A stretch of 64,000 bases of DNA from contig NC_091882.1 of NCBI RefSeq assembly GCF_019399895.1, positions 372,001 to 436,000 on the forward strand, given 5' to 3'. The stretch comes from Cardiocondyla obscurior (Eukaryota; Arthropoda; Insecta; Hymenoptera; Formicidae). The notes beneath the pieces were generated by a model, which had not been told where the DNA came from, made no database searches, and saw nothing but the letters and a program-made list of their open reading frames with translations. Each line of letters starts with the position of its first letter. Position 1 is the first letter of the stretch. This document shows, piece by piece, positions 1 through 13,047 of the stretch. Both the position numbers and the translations under genes were made by a program.

Positions 1-1771
1 AATAAAAAGATTAGAAGAACGGGAAATCGAAATCCGCTGGATCAAACGATTCGATGGGGGAAAAAAAAAATCTTTTTCATCAAACTTGAAGGGAACATTA
101 ATTTTTCAGGGGAGTAAAGGTGATTTATAAATTCCGTTCTTTATTTAATTTCCATCAGGGAAAAAATTAACGAATTCTCCTCAATTAAATCCTTTTTTTT
201 TCCCTTCCTCCCCTCCTCGCTGATTTTTTTTTTTAAGCGATAATTCCAATTGCAGACAAAAGCCACATTGAGCTCGCATTATTTTAGCGCCTATAACTAT
301 GCTATCGATTACGCTTGCGAAATACACGCGCGCATGCACTCGTACAGCAGCGGCGGTCGTGAACCCCTTCAAATAATCCGCAATTCGACCGGGCTCACGT
401 AGTGCCCGAGCGTTAATTAGCCCCGGCGTGTTTTCGTCGACCGGATCTCGCCCTTGGATCTCCACCATCCGTCTCGTCCAGCGCCGCCGGGCCGTCGGGA
501 ATTCCGGTTTCTGAGGAAACCACTGGAAGCATTCGCGCCCTGGCTTCGAAATTCGCTACCGTGCACGCTACGCGAATACAAACCGGGGGCGGCCGCGGGA
601 GGGGTGGCGAACGGGGCTCTCCATCGGCCCTCCACGTACGCTTTGGATCCCCCTCGTCGACAACCTTCCCAACCCCACACGTCCGTCCTCACCAGCCATT
701 CATCAGCGGCGCGAGCACGGCGTTTGAGACGCTATTACGTCCGCCCAACCCACGGCAGTTTCGGCTGCCGTTGATCTCCCGTCTTCTCGATGGTGTACGT
801 ATTCACGAGACACGCGCAACGCGCACGTACAATCCACGTGCCTGCCAATACACGCGCGTACTAACTACGCCAGATCGTCTATGCAACTGTCGCTTAAGGG
901 CGCGCGTGTGAATGCCGACGCGGAAACGTTAGATGATGAACTTAATCAGGCCAGCTCCTCAATGTCTCATTTCCGTCCCGCGCGTCATCGGGATCATTTA
1001 GTGCGATAAAGATTACGCCGAGAATCCGAAAGTTTGAATCTCTCTGAACGCCCTCGTGAATTCCGCGAGCGGAAAATTAAAGAGAAAAAGGACTGTCGCG
1101 ACAAGTGGATTTATTTTCAGTCCGCGAATGTACTTGTCGAATAAGAATACTCGACGTCGAGAAGTTTTAATGTTAGTAGCTTGGCTCTTACTTTTTTTAT
1201 TTTTATTTAATTATTATTATTTTATTTTATTTTATTTTATTTTAATTTTTTATTGAAATATTGATAAAGAATTTCAGGGATTTCAGTTTAGGTATCTGCG
1301 CCTTGTGTTAATTCCAATTGTCTAAAGAGAAAGTAATTAATTAATTTTAGATACTGAATTCTTTTTTTTAACTCCTCGTAAGCTTTCTCAGTCGAGAGAG
1401 ATCTTCGACGGCAAAGGGGGCAAAGGCGTGTGCCACTGTCATTTACTTGTTCTCCACGACGGAGCGCGACGCGACGAGAGAAAGATAATAAAGGTAGTCG
1501 GGAGGAAGAGGACCCCGGGTATTACGAACGCGTCCGACAAAGCGCATCATATACAAGACACCGGAGTCAAAGGTCACGGCTTCTTTACCATTATTGTCTC
1601 CAGATCCTCTCTCTCCGTCTCTTTCCAGTTTGCCTCCCCTTTTCCGTCGGTCCTTTTCTCGAATGCCTTAGGTGCCAGGCCTCCTCCTCGATTCAACCCG
1701 ACTCGGGGCTACGTACACGCGCGGGGATAACAAAAGGAGAGCCGGCACGAAGACGCGAGAGAAGGAGACAA
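1..1771. other. Non-coding stretch, no gene recognised
   Basis: AT-rich at the start, then CpG-rich from about 400 to 900 with short overlapping frames on both strands, then AT-rich. From about 1590 it becomes strongly pyrimidine-rich. Nothing in the frames resembles a known domain. Confidence 0.6.
1211..1250. repeat. ATTTT microsatellite
   Basis: A run of TTATT/TTTTA units followed by a T-rich tail. Confidence 0.9.
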
Positions 1772-1856
1772 ATGACGAGAGGGAGTTGTTCTCTCGACAG
1801 AAGCCACGTCACTTCCTCTGAAACCTCGTGGACGTGGTTTATCCTGTCCTTGCTGA
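1772..1856 (+). CDS. Speculative signal-peptide exon for the Ig receptor
   Basis: An ATG in a favourable insect context (ACAA before ATG) opens a frame of 28 codons plus one base that ends at a GTGAGT donor (1857-1862). The donor is phase 1, the phase needed to join the Ig exon at 46605; the junction codon would be AGC, Ser. The predicted peptide has a short hydrophobic core (WTWFILSLL) directly before the junction, as a secretion signal would. Weak points: the core is short, an acidic residue lies close to it, the intron would be 44.7 kb, and similar start-to-donor arrangements arise by chance (another at 26175-26260 has the wrong phase). Confidence 0.2.
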
Positions 1857-2055
1857 GTGAGTCACTCTCGGATATCCCTTCCCCCCTTGCCTCTCTTTTG
1901 CCCCGGTTTGCCTCCTTCAAGTTTCTCGCGGACTCTCTTTGAACCCGTCCCGCGACAGGGTGCCCCCGCTTCACCTGCGCTTCACCTTGCCCACCCGTCT
2001 TTCAACCTGTTCTCCCGGCGTCGCGTGCTCTCGTCTCTTTTCCCTCTTGCCCCTT

Positions 2056-2087
2056 TCTCTCTCACTCTCTCTCTCTCTTTCTCTTTC
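2056..2087. repeat. CT microsatellite, imperfect
   Basis: A CT-dinucleotide run with a few interruptions, at the end of a long pyrimidine-rich region (about 1590-2090). Confidence 0.85.
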
Positions 2088-5073
2088 CTACCGGCGCTAT
2101 GTCGAATACGCGAATAAATCATGCACAAACGTTCCCGAGGTCTGGACACGCTCGCCGATAAATTATTCCGTCGGTGCGGTGGATCCTCCGTCTCTTTTTC
2201 GCGCAGCTCCTCGCGCTCTTTTTCACTTGGTTCGTCTTCCTCGCGCTTTCATCCATCCGCCCAGCCAGCCGGCGTGGTTCCGGCGTGAAATTTATATTGC
2301 AAATTTATTCATTCATTTATTGCGAGCGTTTGTTTACTCCTGTCCCGTCGGGCCGAATAACGGCCGCGGAACGAGAGACGTTCCATACACTACCGACCGT
2401 TTCGGTAGTTACGGTGACGTTTGATACGATTGACCTCGTTTTATCGCCGATTCCTAATTGCCGTGGAAGATATTGCGATTTTCTTTTATTTGCATACAGT
2501 ATTCATTATTGAACAATCTGCGATGGCATGCACGCATATCGATATTATAATAATTAGCAGCAATTATCCCAATTTTCCTTGTAATTCCGTTAATAAATAA
2601 TAAATTTAATATTTTCGTGAAAAAGAGAAGGTTTATAAAAAAAGAGAAAAAAAAAAATGTTACTTTATCCTACAGCGTTTTGTGAAATTCGCTTGTCTCC
2701 CAATTTTTTAATTTCTAATTACAATGCGTTTTCCTTATTCTGAATTAGCGTAATAAAATTTTATGTTTAAACTTTTACATAAAATTAATTACAAACGTCC
2801 CGTTGAGATTAAACCACTTTTTCCCTTATTTTTTATCAATAACAAAGTAGACCTTTAAAAATATTCATTCGGTTAACTATTTCATTTAATATGTTTAACG
2901 TACGTGTGTACGTTGCGAAACTTTTAATAGAATAAAATTATCATATCATGCATACATCATACTCATCAAGAGTTTATTTACCGAGAGAACTGAAAAGACT
3001 TTCAGCCGCTCTATCGCGAGTGACGCCGTGAGTTCACACAAAAATAACGACGCCGCTCCGAAATTATCTAATTAAATTATGCGGACGATCGTGAGAGATA
3101 CGCGGGAGCTACTTCCAAGCTTTCTTGTAACGCGTTTCATATATTCCGTCCTCGCGCTCCCCGTCCCACCTTAATTTACCCGCGTTTCACGACCTGTCTT
3201 TCCGCGTCGTTCGCGATAAATTGCATCGATGCGAGCGTGCATGACGCATCGCATAATTGCGAAATGTATAATTTTGCAAAAACGTCGCGTTTCTCGCGCC
3301 CGTACGCCGCCGAGCCCGCGGCCCCGCGCAGAAAAAGCTCCGTATCGTATATCGAATTTTCCGGGTACGCATAATTGCTGACTAATTAATAAATCTCTGC
3401 CTCGTGTGTAAAGTTCGCCATGAAGCGAGTCTCGCCTCGTCGGGCGGATAAAAATCGAGCAAGTCATCGTGTTTGCGAGCAATGGGATGACGAGCCATTT
3501 TTATGGGCTTGCAAAGAAATTGCGAAATCTGTCTTTATCGCTAACCGTAAGGTATACTCTTCTCCTCTCTTTCCGCAGTTTCAGTTTCTAAATCACGGGG
3601 ATGAATCACGTCCCTCTTTCCCGGATCGGAGTAACGAGTTTAATCACGCGAATTGAATTTGTTTGCGGAAAATTAATGAAACATAAAGCTCTCACCTACG
3701 TTACCGCGAGCTTCTTAACAATCAGAGCCGCGTCCGATTGTAAGAGCGCTCGTTAGTGCCTTCCGCCGAGCGAGACCCGCGTGCGACACAGTTCGACACA
3801 TTGCACGGCGGAGTTAGCGGAGCACGAATTCCTAATTATCGCCGGGTCCCGCATAGATATTCGCGGTACGATAAGGAGACGAGCGACGACTTATAAGCGA
3901 CGGGATAATATACGGAGAGTTCAGGGGCTCCGCGGGCCCGTGGGAGAGTCCCACACGGGGCATGCACCGGAACACGCATCTTTTACTGTGCTGCGCCATC
4001 GCCACCTTTCCGAGTTTCCACCTTCCTCGCCGACTCGGCTTCTCCCCTAACGTGCGATCCCTATCCTTGTCTCTGAATACTTAAGGGGACTGCCGAGTCG
4101 AGGAGCGGAAGTGGTCGCGCCTTCAAAAGGAATCACCAAATGAGCTTCGTCGTCGTCGCACCTGTTAAAAGCCCTGCGAGTAATCCGGTGCCACCCGGTC
4201 GAAATACGACTGCCACGCCGTCAGCGTAGAGTCACGTTAAAGCCCGTAATGTGGCAGCGTCGACAAAAATTAATAGTCGAGTCGTGATTTTTGGGATAAT
4301 AATTCGCGATTCGCGTCAGCCGTAAACTGGGCACAGGAAGAACGACGCTGGTAACTTTTTGATAGATTCCACGCGTAAAAAGTGACGGGGTTGCAAAAAT
4401 TCATTTGCGAAAAATGTGATTATAACACCTAAATTCAAGATAAAATATTTACTTTTCTATATTCTATTTCTTTTAATAAGTCAGACTTACAAGAGTAAAC
4501 TGTTTTGGACATTTTTGTACTTGTGCGACGTAATATTTTTTTTTTCTTTTCTTTTTTTTTCTTTTTATCTTTTTGAGATGTTCTTACCTTTTCTCAGTAT
4601 CTGTGATTACACGACGGGATCTTGGAAAAAAATGTGATTGCGGTTTTGAGAAAATGCAGGCCCCTCACACGCGATTATTGTTGTTTAACAAGGTCGCTCA
4701 CAATGATCCGACTTCCGCTCACGTTTTCCCCGGGCTTTGATCGAGCCCTCGGCGCTGCGCGCTCGACTTTCCCGTATGATTGTGCGAGTTAATGTTTCAA
4801 GTGGGGCAGGTCGCGAAGCACGCCGCTATGTAATCTTCGCGACGAGGACGCGGTAATGGACTCTTGTCAATTTTCGACGTGCCATTTGCTGTTCGCGAAC
4901 GGACGCTACGTCCTGACTTTTCCGCGCATCTAAATTGCAGCGCGCGATTTTCACCGAACCCCCCTTTTCTCTCATTCATCGTCCCCAGGAGAGGCCAAGG
5001 TCCGAGACGATGTATCGCACGCTTCTCTCCACTTTCTACCACCGCCTTCCTCTAGTCATGTCTTTTTTTTTTT

Positions 5074-5099
5074 TCTCTCTCTCTCTCTCTATCTCTCTT
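5074..5099. repeat. CT microsatellite
   Basis: A CT run preceded directly by a T12 tract. Confidence 0.88.
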
Positions 5100-5295
5100 C
5101 TCCACCCGCTCATACACGCAACACACATGTATCACCACTTTAGAATTTTCTCACGCTCCGCCGGTATAAATATTTACAGCCCCGTAGACGGACTCTACCG
5201 CGCTAGGGTGTCGTCTTCAGGGCGAAGGACGAGAGCGGCAAACGCGGACCTGTGCCGGAGTATCAAATGTACTGTGTGTTACACGTGTGCGCGGC

Positions 5296-5321
5296 ACATA
5301 CACACACACGCGCGCGCGCGC
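5296..5321. repeat. Compound CA/CG dinucleotide repeat
   Basis: An alternating purine-pyrimidine CA run passes directly into a CG run, a sequence type able to adopt Z-DNA. Confidence 0.88.
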
Positions 5322-8300
5322 TTGTTACGACGCAGACGGTGCGCTGCACTTGTTTCACGCCCGGTGGTTCGCCATGCTATCGCCCGGTGCATGCCCTCGA
5401 ATCCCGATCACCGTCGACTACGATCGACCCTTACCCGTAAAGGGCCAAAATACTCTCTCGAATGGGGAAGAGAAAAGGTCTCAATACTCTCGTTGCGCTG
5501 AGTGCACTGGTCGACTGACCTCCGGATGTCTTTTGTAAAAATAGAATCGCGAGGCTGCGTCGTTTCGCGTTTAAATAAGACTTTTATATCACGCGATTTG
5601 AACGTAAAGTAATCGAAGTAAATTTAATGCGCCGGAAGTTACGAGCTTGAAATAAAAATGACAATGTCGAAACGAGCGAGCTTATATATAGCGTTACAGA
5701 GTTATTAATTTTTTTTAAATTTATTATTATCAAAATTTTTGAAATTAATTTTGACGACGTTCTATCTTGTAATATCTAATTAATTAATTAAATTTTTTTT
5801 TTATTATGGAAATTAAAAAAGGTCATAAATAATTTTGAATTAATTCTACATATACGTACAGAGAAAAATTAATTTCTTTTTTTTTTACATATGTAACATA
5901 AACGATGTGTTAATTAACGAGGGTCGGAAGCAAATTATTATTCATTTAGACTTAATACTAATGCAAAAGTTTTGTGTGTGCAGCATGAAGCTTTTACGTA
6001 TAATATTTCAAATAAATCATTATAACTTTAGTACAACGCGAGTTATACCTGTATTGTCCTCTTACTCAAACGAATGCAAATATTTACGAATTAATTGATC
6101 GAACGATTTTTTTAATGGGACTTATGACATCCGACGTATTGGATGTCAATTTCAGAGTGACGACAAAAACAAATGTATCTATGCTTCATCTGTGAAACTA
6201 ATTGAATTGTATCAAACCGGGAGAGAAAGACTTAATTAAATATTTATATTAAATATATTATTAAACGATCGCGGGCGATCTGCAGCGGCGAAAGATTATA
6301 CGCAATTTACGTGATGGATTGCAATTTATACAATTTATTCTCTCATTTAAAATCCCTTTTTCGCAATTTTAACGTAGATCGAGCCGGGCAGCCGAAATTC
6401 CTATCGTCGATTTTTCTCTTACTTCCGTCTTCCTACGTTTCCACTCGCCGTATGATTCTTAGCGATGGACACGGTCGCAGAGTTTGCGCTGATCACGGCA
6501 CGACAGGTTCGTTAGATAGACGCGAATCAGGTCGACACGTAGGCACGCCCGTAAACCTGCGACGCCGAGCCACCGTTGATTTACTGGGCCGGCGGATTAA
6601 GCCAAATTGTAACGCGCGTCACCGAACGTGGAAACCCTGCCTGCCGGTTCTGATACTTGATGCAGACGCACGACAAATGAACGGCTCCGACTGTTCTAAC
6701 TGTACCCGGGGTTTACGTGCACCGGAATAGCACAGTCCATCATTCCCGGAAGCTATTTGCCCGTTGAAACATTATACGTTTAATCCTTTTTCATCAAATC
6801 ACGCACGAAACGTATACGGTCCCCGTGACAAAATTACTTGATATTTTCACCCAAGTATCGACGAGCGCTTCAAGACAGCGGCGCTGTATAATTAATTTTA
6901 CGGCTTAATTGATACCCGACGATTGCAACGGTTTCGTTGTTATCCGTTTCAACATAGTTTCAAAACGACCGAAATTGATATAAAAAGCTTTGAGTCAACG
7001 GCAACGAAAAGGTGATTAAATTATAATGTAATTCGAATATACGTTCTATGAAAAGCCTCCGAGTATGCTTTTATTCACGAAACTAATTTTCATTCTCCGA
7101 AATATTTGGAAGCCGTGATGTTATAATAAGGTGATTTTACACGTAAACGAGTTAAAAATATTAAAAAAAAAATAAAAAAAAAAAGAAAGAGAGATTAAGT
7201 GTTTATCGTGTCAATAATAAAAAAATTGATATTAAAGGAGAAAAAAAATTTTGTTTTCATAATCGCAGATTGTTAAATGGCGTTTAGCATTAATAAAGCA
7301 GTCTTTGTCTTGCACTCGCATTACAAACGGAATCAAGCAATACCTTGACGTTGTCAAAAAGGAAAGAAAAAAAAGAAGAAAAAAAAACCCGAATATTAAC
7401 AAGTTAACTGTTACGCAATGTGCTGGCTCCTGCATTGTTTATTTGTATTTGTTACGTTTAATTCACTTGTCATCGTCCATATTTGTCGTTTTCGAGCTAA
7501 CGATGTAAATACATATGTATGAATTATACAATTGGAGTGACGGTTATCGACAAATGTTTTGCGTGCCCATTTGTAACGACGTAACTTTACAAATGTGATT
7601 TAGCAATATACTTCTTTTTTTTTATTTTCGCATACTGAATATCTCCATTTGCGTTGATAAAGTTAACTTTTCGGTTCCGCGCCACGAGCACGGTCCGCGT
7701 CGAAAATATATATCCGCAACAAAATGGCATTTAAACGAAAATGCATATTCACCTATGCGTATTCCCCCTACGCGTTTCCTCCCAATTTCATTTCGCGTGT
7801 TTATACACGGACACGCGCGTTACGGCCCCGGCCCTTTATATCGCTCGCAACAAACGAATAAACCAGCATTTTTTGCAGTAATTACTACTTGGGTTTTCGT
7901 TGAATAACATTAAGCGACGTGAACGTTGAAATCGTAAAAACGTACGGATATTAAGGGACCTTTGAAGAGCGACGAAGTAGGCTCGCAAAATCCTCTAAAA
8001 CTATATTATCATCCCCGGGTCGGCATCGCGAAATGCAAATCAATTTTATTTAATGCGAGCGCTATTAGGTAATACGAGGATCATTCCGTCCTTTCGATGC
8101 GACACATTAATTACGCAATCGGCGAATTCATTAATTAATGGTACCAGTAATATCTGTAATATTACTTATTCACGTTTGCCCTTTATTGCACAAACTAATA
8201 ATCATATAGAAAAGCTGAATTATTTAATAACGCATTATAAATTGATATGAAGCGTTTCTTTCTGTATTGTAGATATACATTTGATGCATCGCGCGCGGTA

Positions 8301-8650
8301 CTATGAGCTATAATTTCTCAAATTTCACAGGGAGGAGAGCGGAACATCAAAGAGTTAAACTAAATATTCCTTTCTCGCAATTTTCATGATTTTTTGATAA
8401 ATAAAAATTGAAAAATTAAAGGGACGGGCGAACGCGAAAGCTCGCATCGTATATGGACACGTACCTATATAAAAATCTTTATCGTTATTAATCGGAAATT
8501 TTTTGCGCGGAGAGAGAACGTCGAGGAGAAATAGGTACGTATCGATAGCGTTCCACGGCGGAAATGGATACCGTTGTCGGATATCCATAAGACGCTTTGT
8601 GCGGCTCCGACGAGACTCTAGCCCGACGCGCGCGTTCTACTTTTCGCCGT

Positions 8651-11600
8651 GAGATTAATATTTCAAGTGAGAAGTAGTAGCGCCGTCGCCACGATAGTCG
8701 CTATTCGCGGAATATAGACTAACGACCTCCTCCTTCCTCGGCTCGGGCTCTTAACGTTATATCGAGGGTAACGATCGTTCCTCTCGCAAAATGCGCCTGC
8801 CGACCAATGCGCCGGGAACCCGCTCGATGAATATTCTCTCGCCACCCTGCAATCCCTCATCCCCTAAGACGCTCGACGAGTTTAACCTACGGCCTGTACA
8901 CATGTCCGCGCGGACCGCCGCAGGAATACTCGGGATTCATCGCGGGGTGACGCCGGGAATTCCACGCGCTCGCAATGCGGTGACCCGTATTCGCGGCAGG
9001 TATTGTTTACGCAATACGCGGCGACGAAGCAGTAAGAGTGAATTGTTCCGATGCCGTTTGCAGTTTTCACGTTACTCGTGAAAAATTCACTATTTATTTG
9101 TGGCTTTAACGCCGCGACTCGCGAGGCACCGCTGCTATTTGGGAAGAGCGCGCATAAATGCTGCACACGTTTCCGTTATTTCGACGCTATCGGCACGTTC
9201 TTATATCTTCGAAATGCATTTCTCTTGTACAATCGTGACATTTATAGCTTTATAAGCTGTCGAGACTTGAGCCGGGAGCTGCAGCTGCGAGCGCAAACAA
9301 AAGTTTCGCATATCCCTCGATCTAATCTTCGTACCAAGTCCCTCACGGTAATTCCAAGATTGATTTCAAAGATACAATTTTGGAATTTAATACTCGAATG
9401 TCGAAAGCGAGAATCATATATTTCAAGGATTCGAGTGCTGTTTATATCAAACGGAAGAAGTTAATATTTGCAATTTAATTAAGAAAATAATTTTTTTTTT
9501 ACAATTTAATTCGTGCAAAAAAAAATTTTTTTTTTCAAATTCTTTACAATGGCACTGTGTCTTGTCGTTACCTACTATGGGAAGCACTATTCTTCTCCGA
9601 GTTATTCGTAGCAGCGACCGGGCCGAGCTTAATCATGCGCGATTACCCACAATCTTCCCTGCATGCCCTTATTTGCATCGCTAATCGCGAGTTTTTAAGT
9701 ACATTTTTCTCGGAGGAACACGCGGGCGTCCACGAATCTGTAATAAATCCCCACTTTGCTCCGCAAAAATCTACTGAAATTGCGCGGCTCTTTTCTACCT
9801 GGGCGCCCGGGTACATCATCCGCGGAAACTTCAGCGCGTCCCGACGACGATTTCGATGCGGAGTCACGATTTGATATCACAAACGCATTACGTACGTGAC
9901 GTTCGTCGGCTTGGATATCGATGGTGCCATCAAAGGGATTCCCTAATACTGCTGGGGATCGGGCCCGTGCGCTTTTCAGAGCGCGCACTCGCGCGACTTG
10001 ACGATGGCGAATCGATACCCGTTAAACGACGGAACTCGACACGGCAACCCCACGCGCGTTCCGTTTGCATCCCTTGCGCGTCAGTCTGCCCCTTTACACC
10101 CTTTCGCCCGAGAAAAAAAAAAAAAAAAAAAAAAAATTGTTTTCGCAATCGAGTTCGATCGGGACCCCAGTTAGATCGGCCGGGCCGGTTGAGCGATGCG
10201 GCTGGAGTCGCACAAAAAGCACGCCGGGATGAAAGTAGTATTGTCGTGTTACAATCGAAATCGAATATTTGAAAAATACCAGCGACGCGCGCGTTTGTAA
10301 TTGCGTACATGCTCGCCGACCGACCGCGAGTAATTTGAAAATGTTGACGCGAATATGTGGCCAACTATAGCGCGACGCGGCGCATGTAGGCCGATGACAT
10401 AATTTGGCGATTTAGTATTGATCCACGTGAGTCTTTAAACAGCGGCGCGGACAACGTGGACGGGAAAGGAAGACCCTAATTAAACGAGAAAATACTTGGA
10501 TTAATTAATTCGTCGCCTCTAATAAATGTCATCTAATTAGGATATCACTTGCGGACTGAATACAAATCCGATAGGTCACGTCTTTATATTCGCGCGTGTG
10601 AATAGGCACTCCGATATTTATAACAGAAAGCTGAGCCACCTATAATGTATTTGCCGTATTGTAATATATTTATGATAGCGCGATATTTACGACCGCTCTT
10701 CGCAACCTCCGTGATTTTGGCTTTCTATGAAAACGAGCCGCGGTGTATAATTTTTTTGTTTTTGCGACAGTTTCCTCGCTTTGTACGATGCATGTAAATT
10801 CAACAAAGAGAGAGAAATTGGAGTTATTTTTCGGTGGCTCGGAAAGAATTAATTGCTATGTTTCATGCCGAAAGAACGGTTATTCGCTATGTTTTATGTA
10901 AAAAAAGTTGTTTTTTATCTTTGTAATCCAATTACAATTAATTTATTTTTCCTATTAAAAAATTTAGAGATAATTTGTTAAACGCGTAATGAATTTATTA
11001 CACGTCAAAAATATTCACAAGACGCTTTAAATAATAATCGTGCAATATGTTTTCTAAAGAACAATAATATTTGCGCTCGCTATAAAAATATTAGATTGCC
11101 CGGATAAATAAAAAAAGAGACATTCACATACGCCATTAATCGAGAAACTCGTTGTGACCGACGGGAAAACTACTATTTCCGGGAAGAGATTTTCCACGAG
11201 CGAAGAAGTGTTCAAGTCACGATGGGTCGAAGGAGAAGAGACATATCTCCAGCTCTTTTGCAAAGAAAATGGATGATCGCGATGCGAATAGATATCGAGG
11301 CGATCAAATCCGGGACACCGTCGACGCGTTCATCAATAAGATCGGAATCGCAGGGCTCCGTGTGCCCGATCCACGTGCGTATTTCGCTGCGTGGCGGCAT
11401 TTTGCCGTCATAGTCATTTGTCCGTCACGCCAATCGAACGGACGGACGGCGACCGTCGACATAAAACCGGAAGCGAATTATGTACTCCGATATAAATCAG
11501 CCGGACACACCCCATTCGCGTCGCGGACAGGTTATTATCGACGGTGCCATTTTAACTCTTCCCCTCGTTCACCCTCTCCGCCCTCCTTCCCCCTGTGTAC

Positions 11601-12979
11601 GACCGACCCACTTTTTTCACGTACGATGTAGTTTATGGATGCCCGCGGAACTAGTCAAAAATCCCAGGGCATAAGGGCGTGCAGGGATTAAACGTGCACA
11701 CATGCACACGCGTGTTTTTTTGTTTGTTTTTTTTTTTTCTTTTTTTTTTCACACATCAAGAGTTATGAACAGACCAGTATTAATCGCGACAATATTCACT
11801 CGTCGAGTATTGATGGTCGAGTTGTGCTGAAATATCTTATACATATGGATTGATATTAAAATGGCGATTATAATTTTTTTTTGCTCTGTTATCTGTACCC
11901 TGCAGTTACGCGATTGTAAAGTTCTGGTTCGTTGTTTTTTTTTTTTTTGTCGTATACTTGTAACGAGAATGACGAGTAATTATCTCGTGAGGGTCATAAA
12001 ATGAATAATTAGATCTTTTTTTTTTCTCACGGCCTCATAAAAATTAACTTTTATATTGGACGAAATTGATTAATCGCGACAAAAAAAAATTATATAAAAT
12101 AAAATTTAAAAAAAAAAAAAAAATTGCGTAAAATTTTAGTTTAAATTTTCACATTATCTTTCGTAAACTCTTGCTTCCGGTAAATGCTAATACCATTTCC
12201 GCGAGTCATTATCATGCAAATGCCCGTTTCGCGGGCTTCGGGAACATACTTCACTCTCCACGCATTATATTCCATATTGGCTATTCGCGATGGAGTCCTA
12301 AATTAATAAAAAGCAAAGCGGTCAATCAAGATAATTACACGAGTATAATGAGCTTAAAACCTTGTTACAAGAGCTAACGATATATTTATTTAACGTGCTG
12401 AATAACGATATCGAAAAATACAAATTCACGTATTTACGTAAGAATTATACGATCGCATACGTTACTGTTATTATAATTATTTAATACACAACAAAGATAA
12501 TTATATATAATTATTAGGATACTCTAAATTCACTCCGTGCTGTAATTTATTTAATTATTTGACCCGATCTTTGAGATTAGTACGCACGTGTACGTATGTA
12601 AATTTCCCAAAGTAATCCCGGCGTTTCCTCTTTAATCCCGAAACTAGCCTGTGCCCAGGGCGAGCGAGGAAAAATAAAATGCGAAAGCGGTTTATTATCG
12701 GACGGAAGCTAACCTATTCAACGTCGATGGACCTTCCTGCGAGCCCTGATCCTTACGCCAATATTGATTCGATTAACCTTTCTTAACCTCGAGAGTACGG
12801 ACCAAGGGGTTTGTCTGTCACTGACAGCTAGTGGGTGTATCTCGAGGTGTGTTGACACTCGATAAGTAAGTCCCAGATGAGAGGATCGTAAAGGACGAAA
12901 TGTTACTGCGTTACCTACCATATCGCGATGTCGAACGAACCGTTGGGATCACGTCAAATCATTCGCCGACATTAATTCT
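8651..12979. other. Non-coding stretch, no gene recognised
   Basis: CpG-rich to about 10450, AT-rich with several T tracts afterward. No splice-bounded conserved frame was found on either strand. Confidence 0.6.
10113..10136. repeat. Poly-A tract (24 nt)
   Basis: An uninterrupted A run in CpG-rich sequence. I looked for a retroposed body upstream and did not recognise one. Confidence 0.9.
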
Positions 12980-13047
12980 TGTCGTTATTTTTCCATTTAT
13001 CATCACGTATATTAAAATACGTGATGATAAATGGAAAAATAACGACA
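12980..13047. repeat. Perfect 31-bp inverted repeat with a 6-nt loop
   Basis: The arms 12980-13010 and 13017-13047 are exact reverse complements, separated by ATTAAA. Pairing stops abruptly outside 12980/13047, and no target-site duplication is visible. The loop is too short and the pairing too perfect for a typical animal microRNA precursor. A recent inverted duplication, a foldback-element remnant, or a replication or assembly artefact are the alternatives. Confidence 0.9.

Larger units (their letters stand above)
1863..8650. other. Non-coding stretch, no gene recognised
   Basis: The part to about 5550 is mixed, with CT and CA/CG microsatellites. From 5550 on it is AT-rich, with TAATTA runs (for example 5776-5790) of the homeodomain core type that are expected by chance in such sequence. 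A short inverted repeat (TGACATCC and GGATGTCA, 8-bp arms) lies near 6126-6149. The 188-codon frame at 4935-5501 and the 139-codon frame at 6311-6730 have no recognisable domain. Confidence 0.6.

Noticed and set aside
4935..5501. 188-codon plus-strand frame
   Set aside because: It is open mainly because of CT and CA/CG microsatellites (Ser/Leu and His/Thr/Arg runs). No domain is recognised.
8033..8040. Octamer ATGCAAAT sites (also at 12214, 32283 and 63387)
   Set aside because: A few occurrences of an AT-rich 8-mer are expected by chance in 64 kb. There is no clustering.
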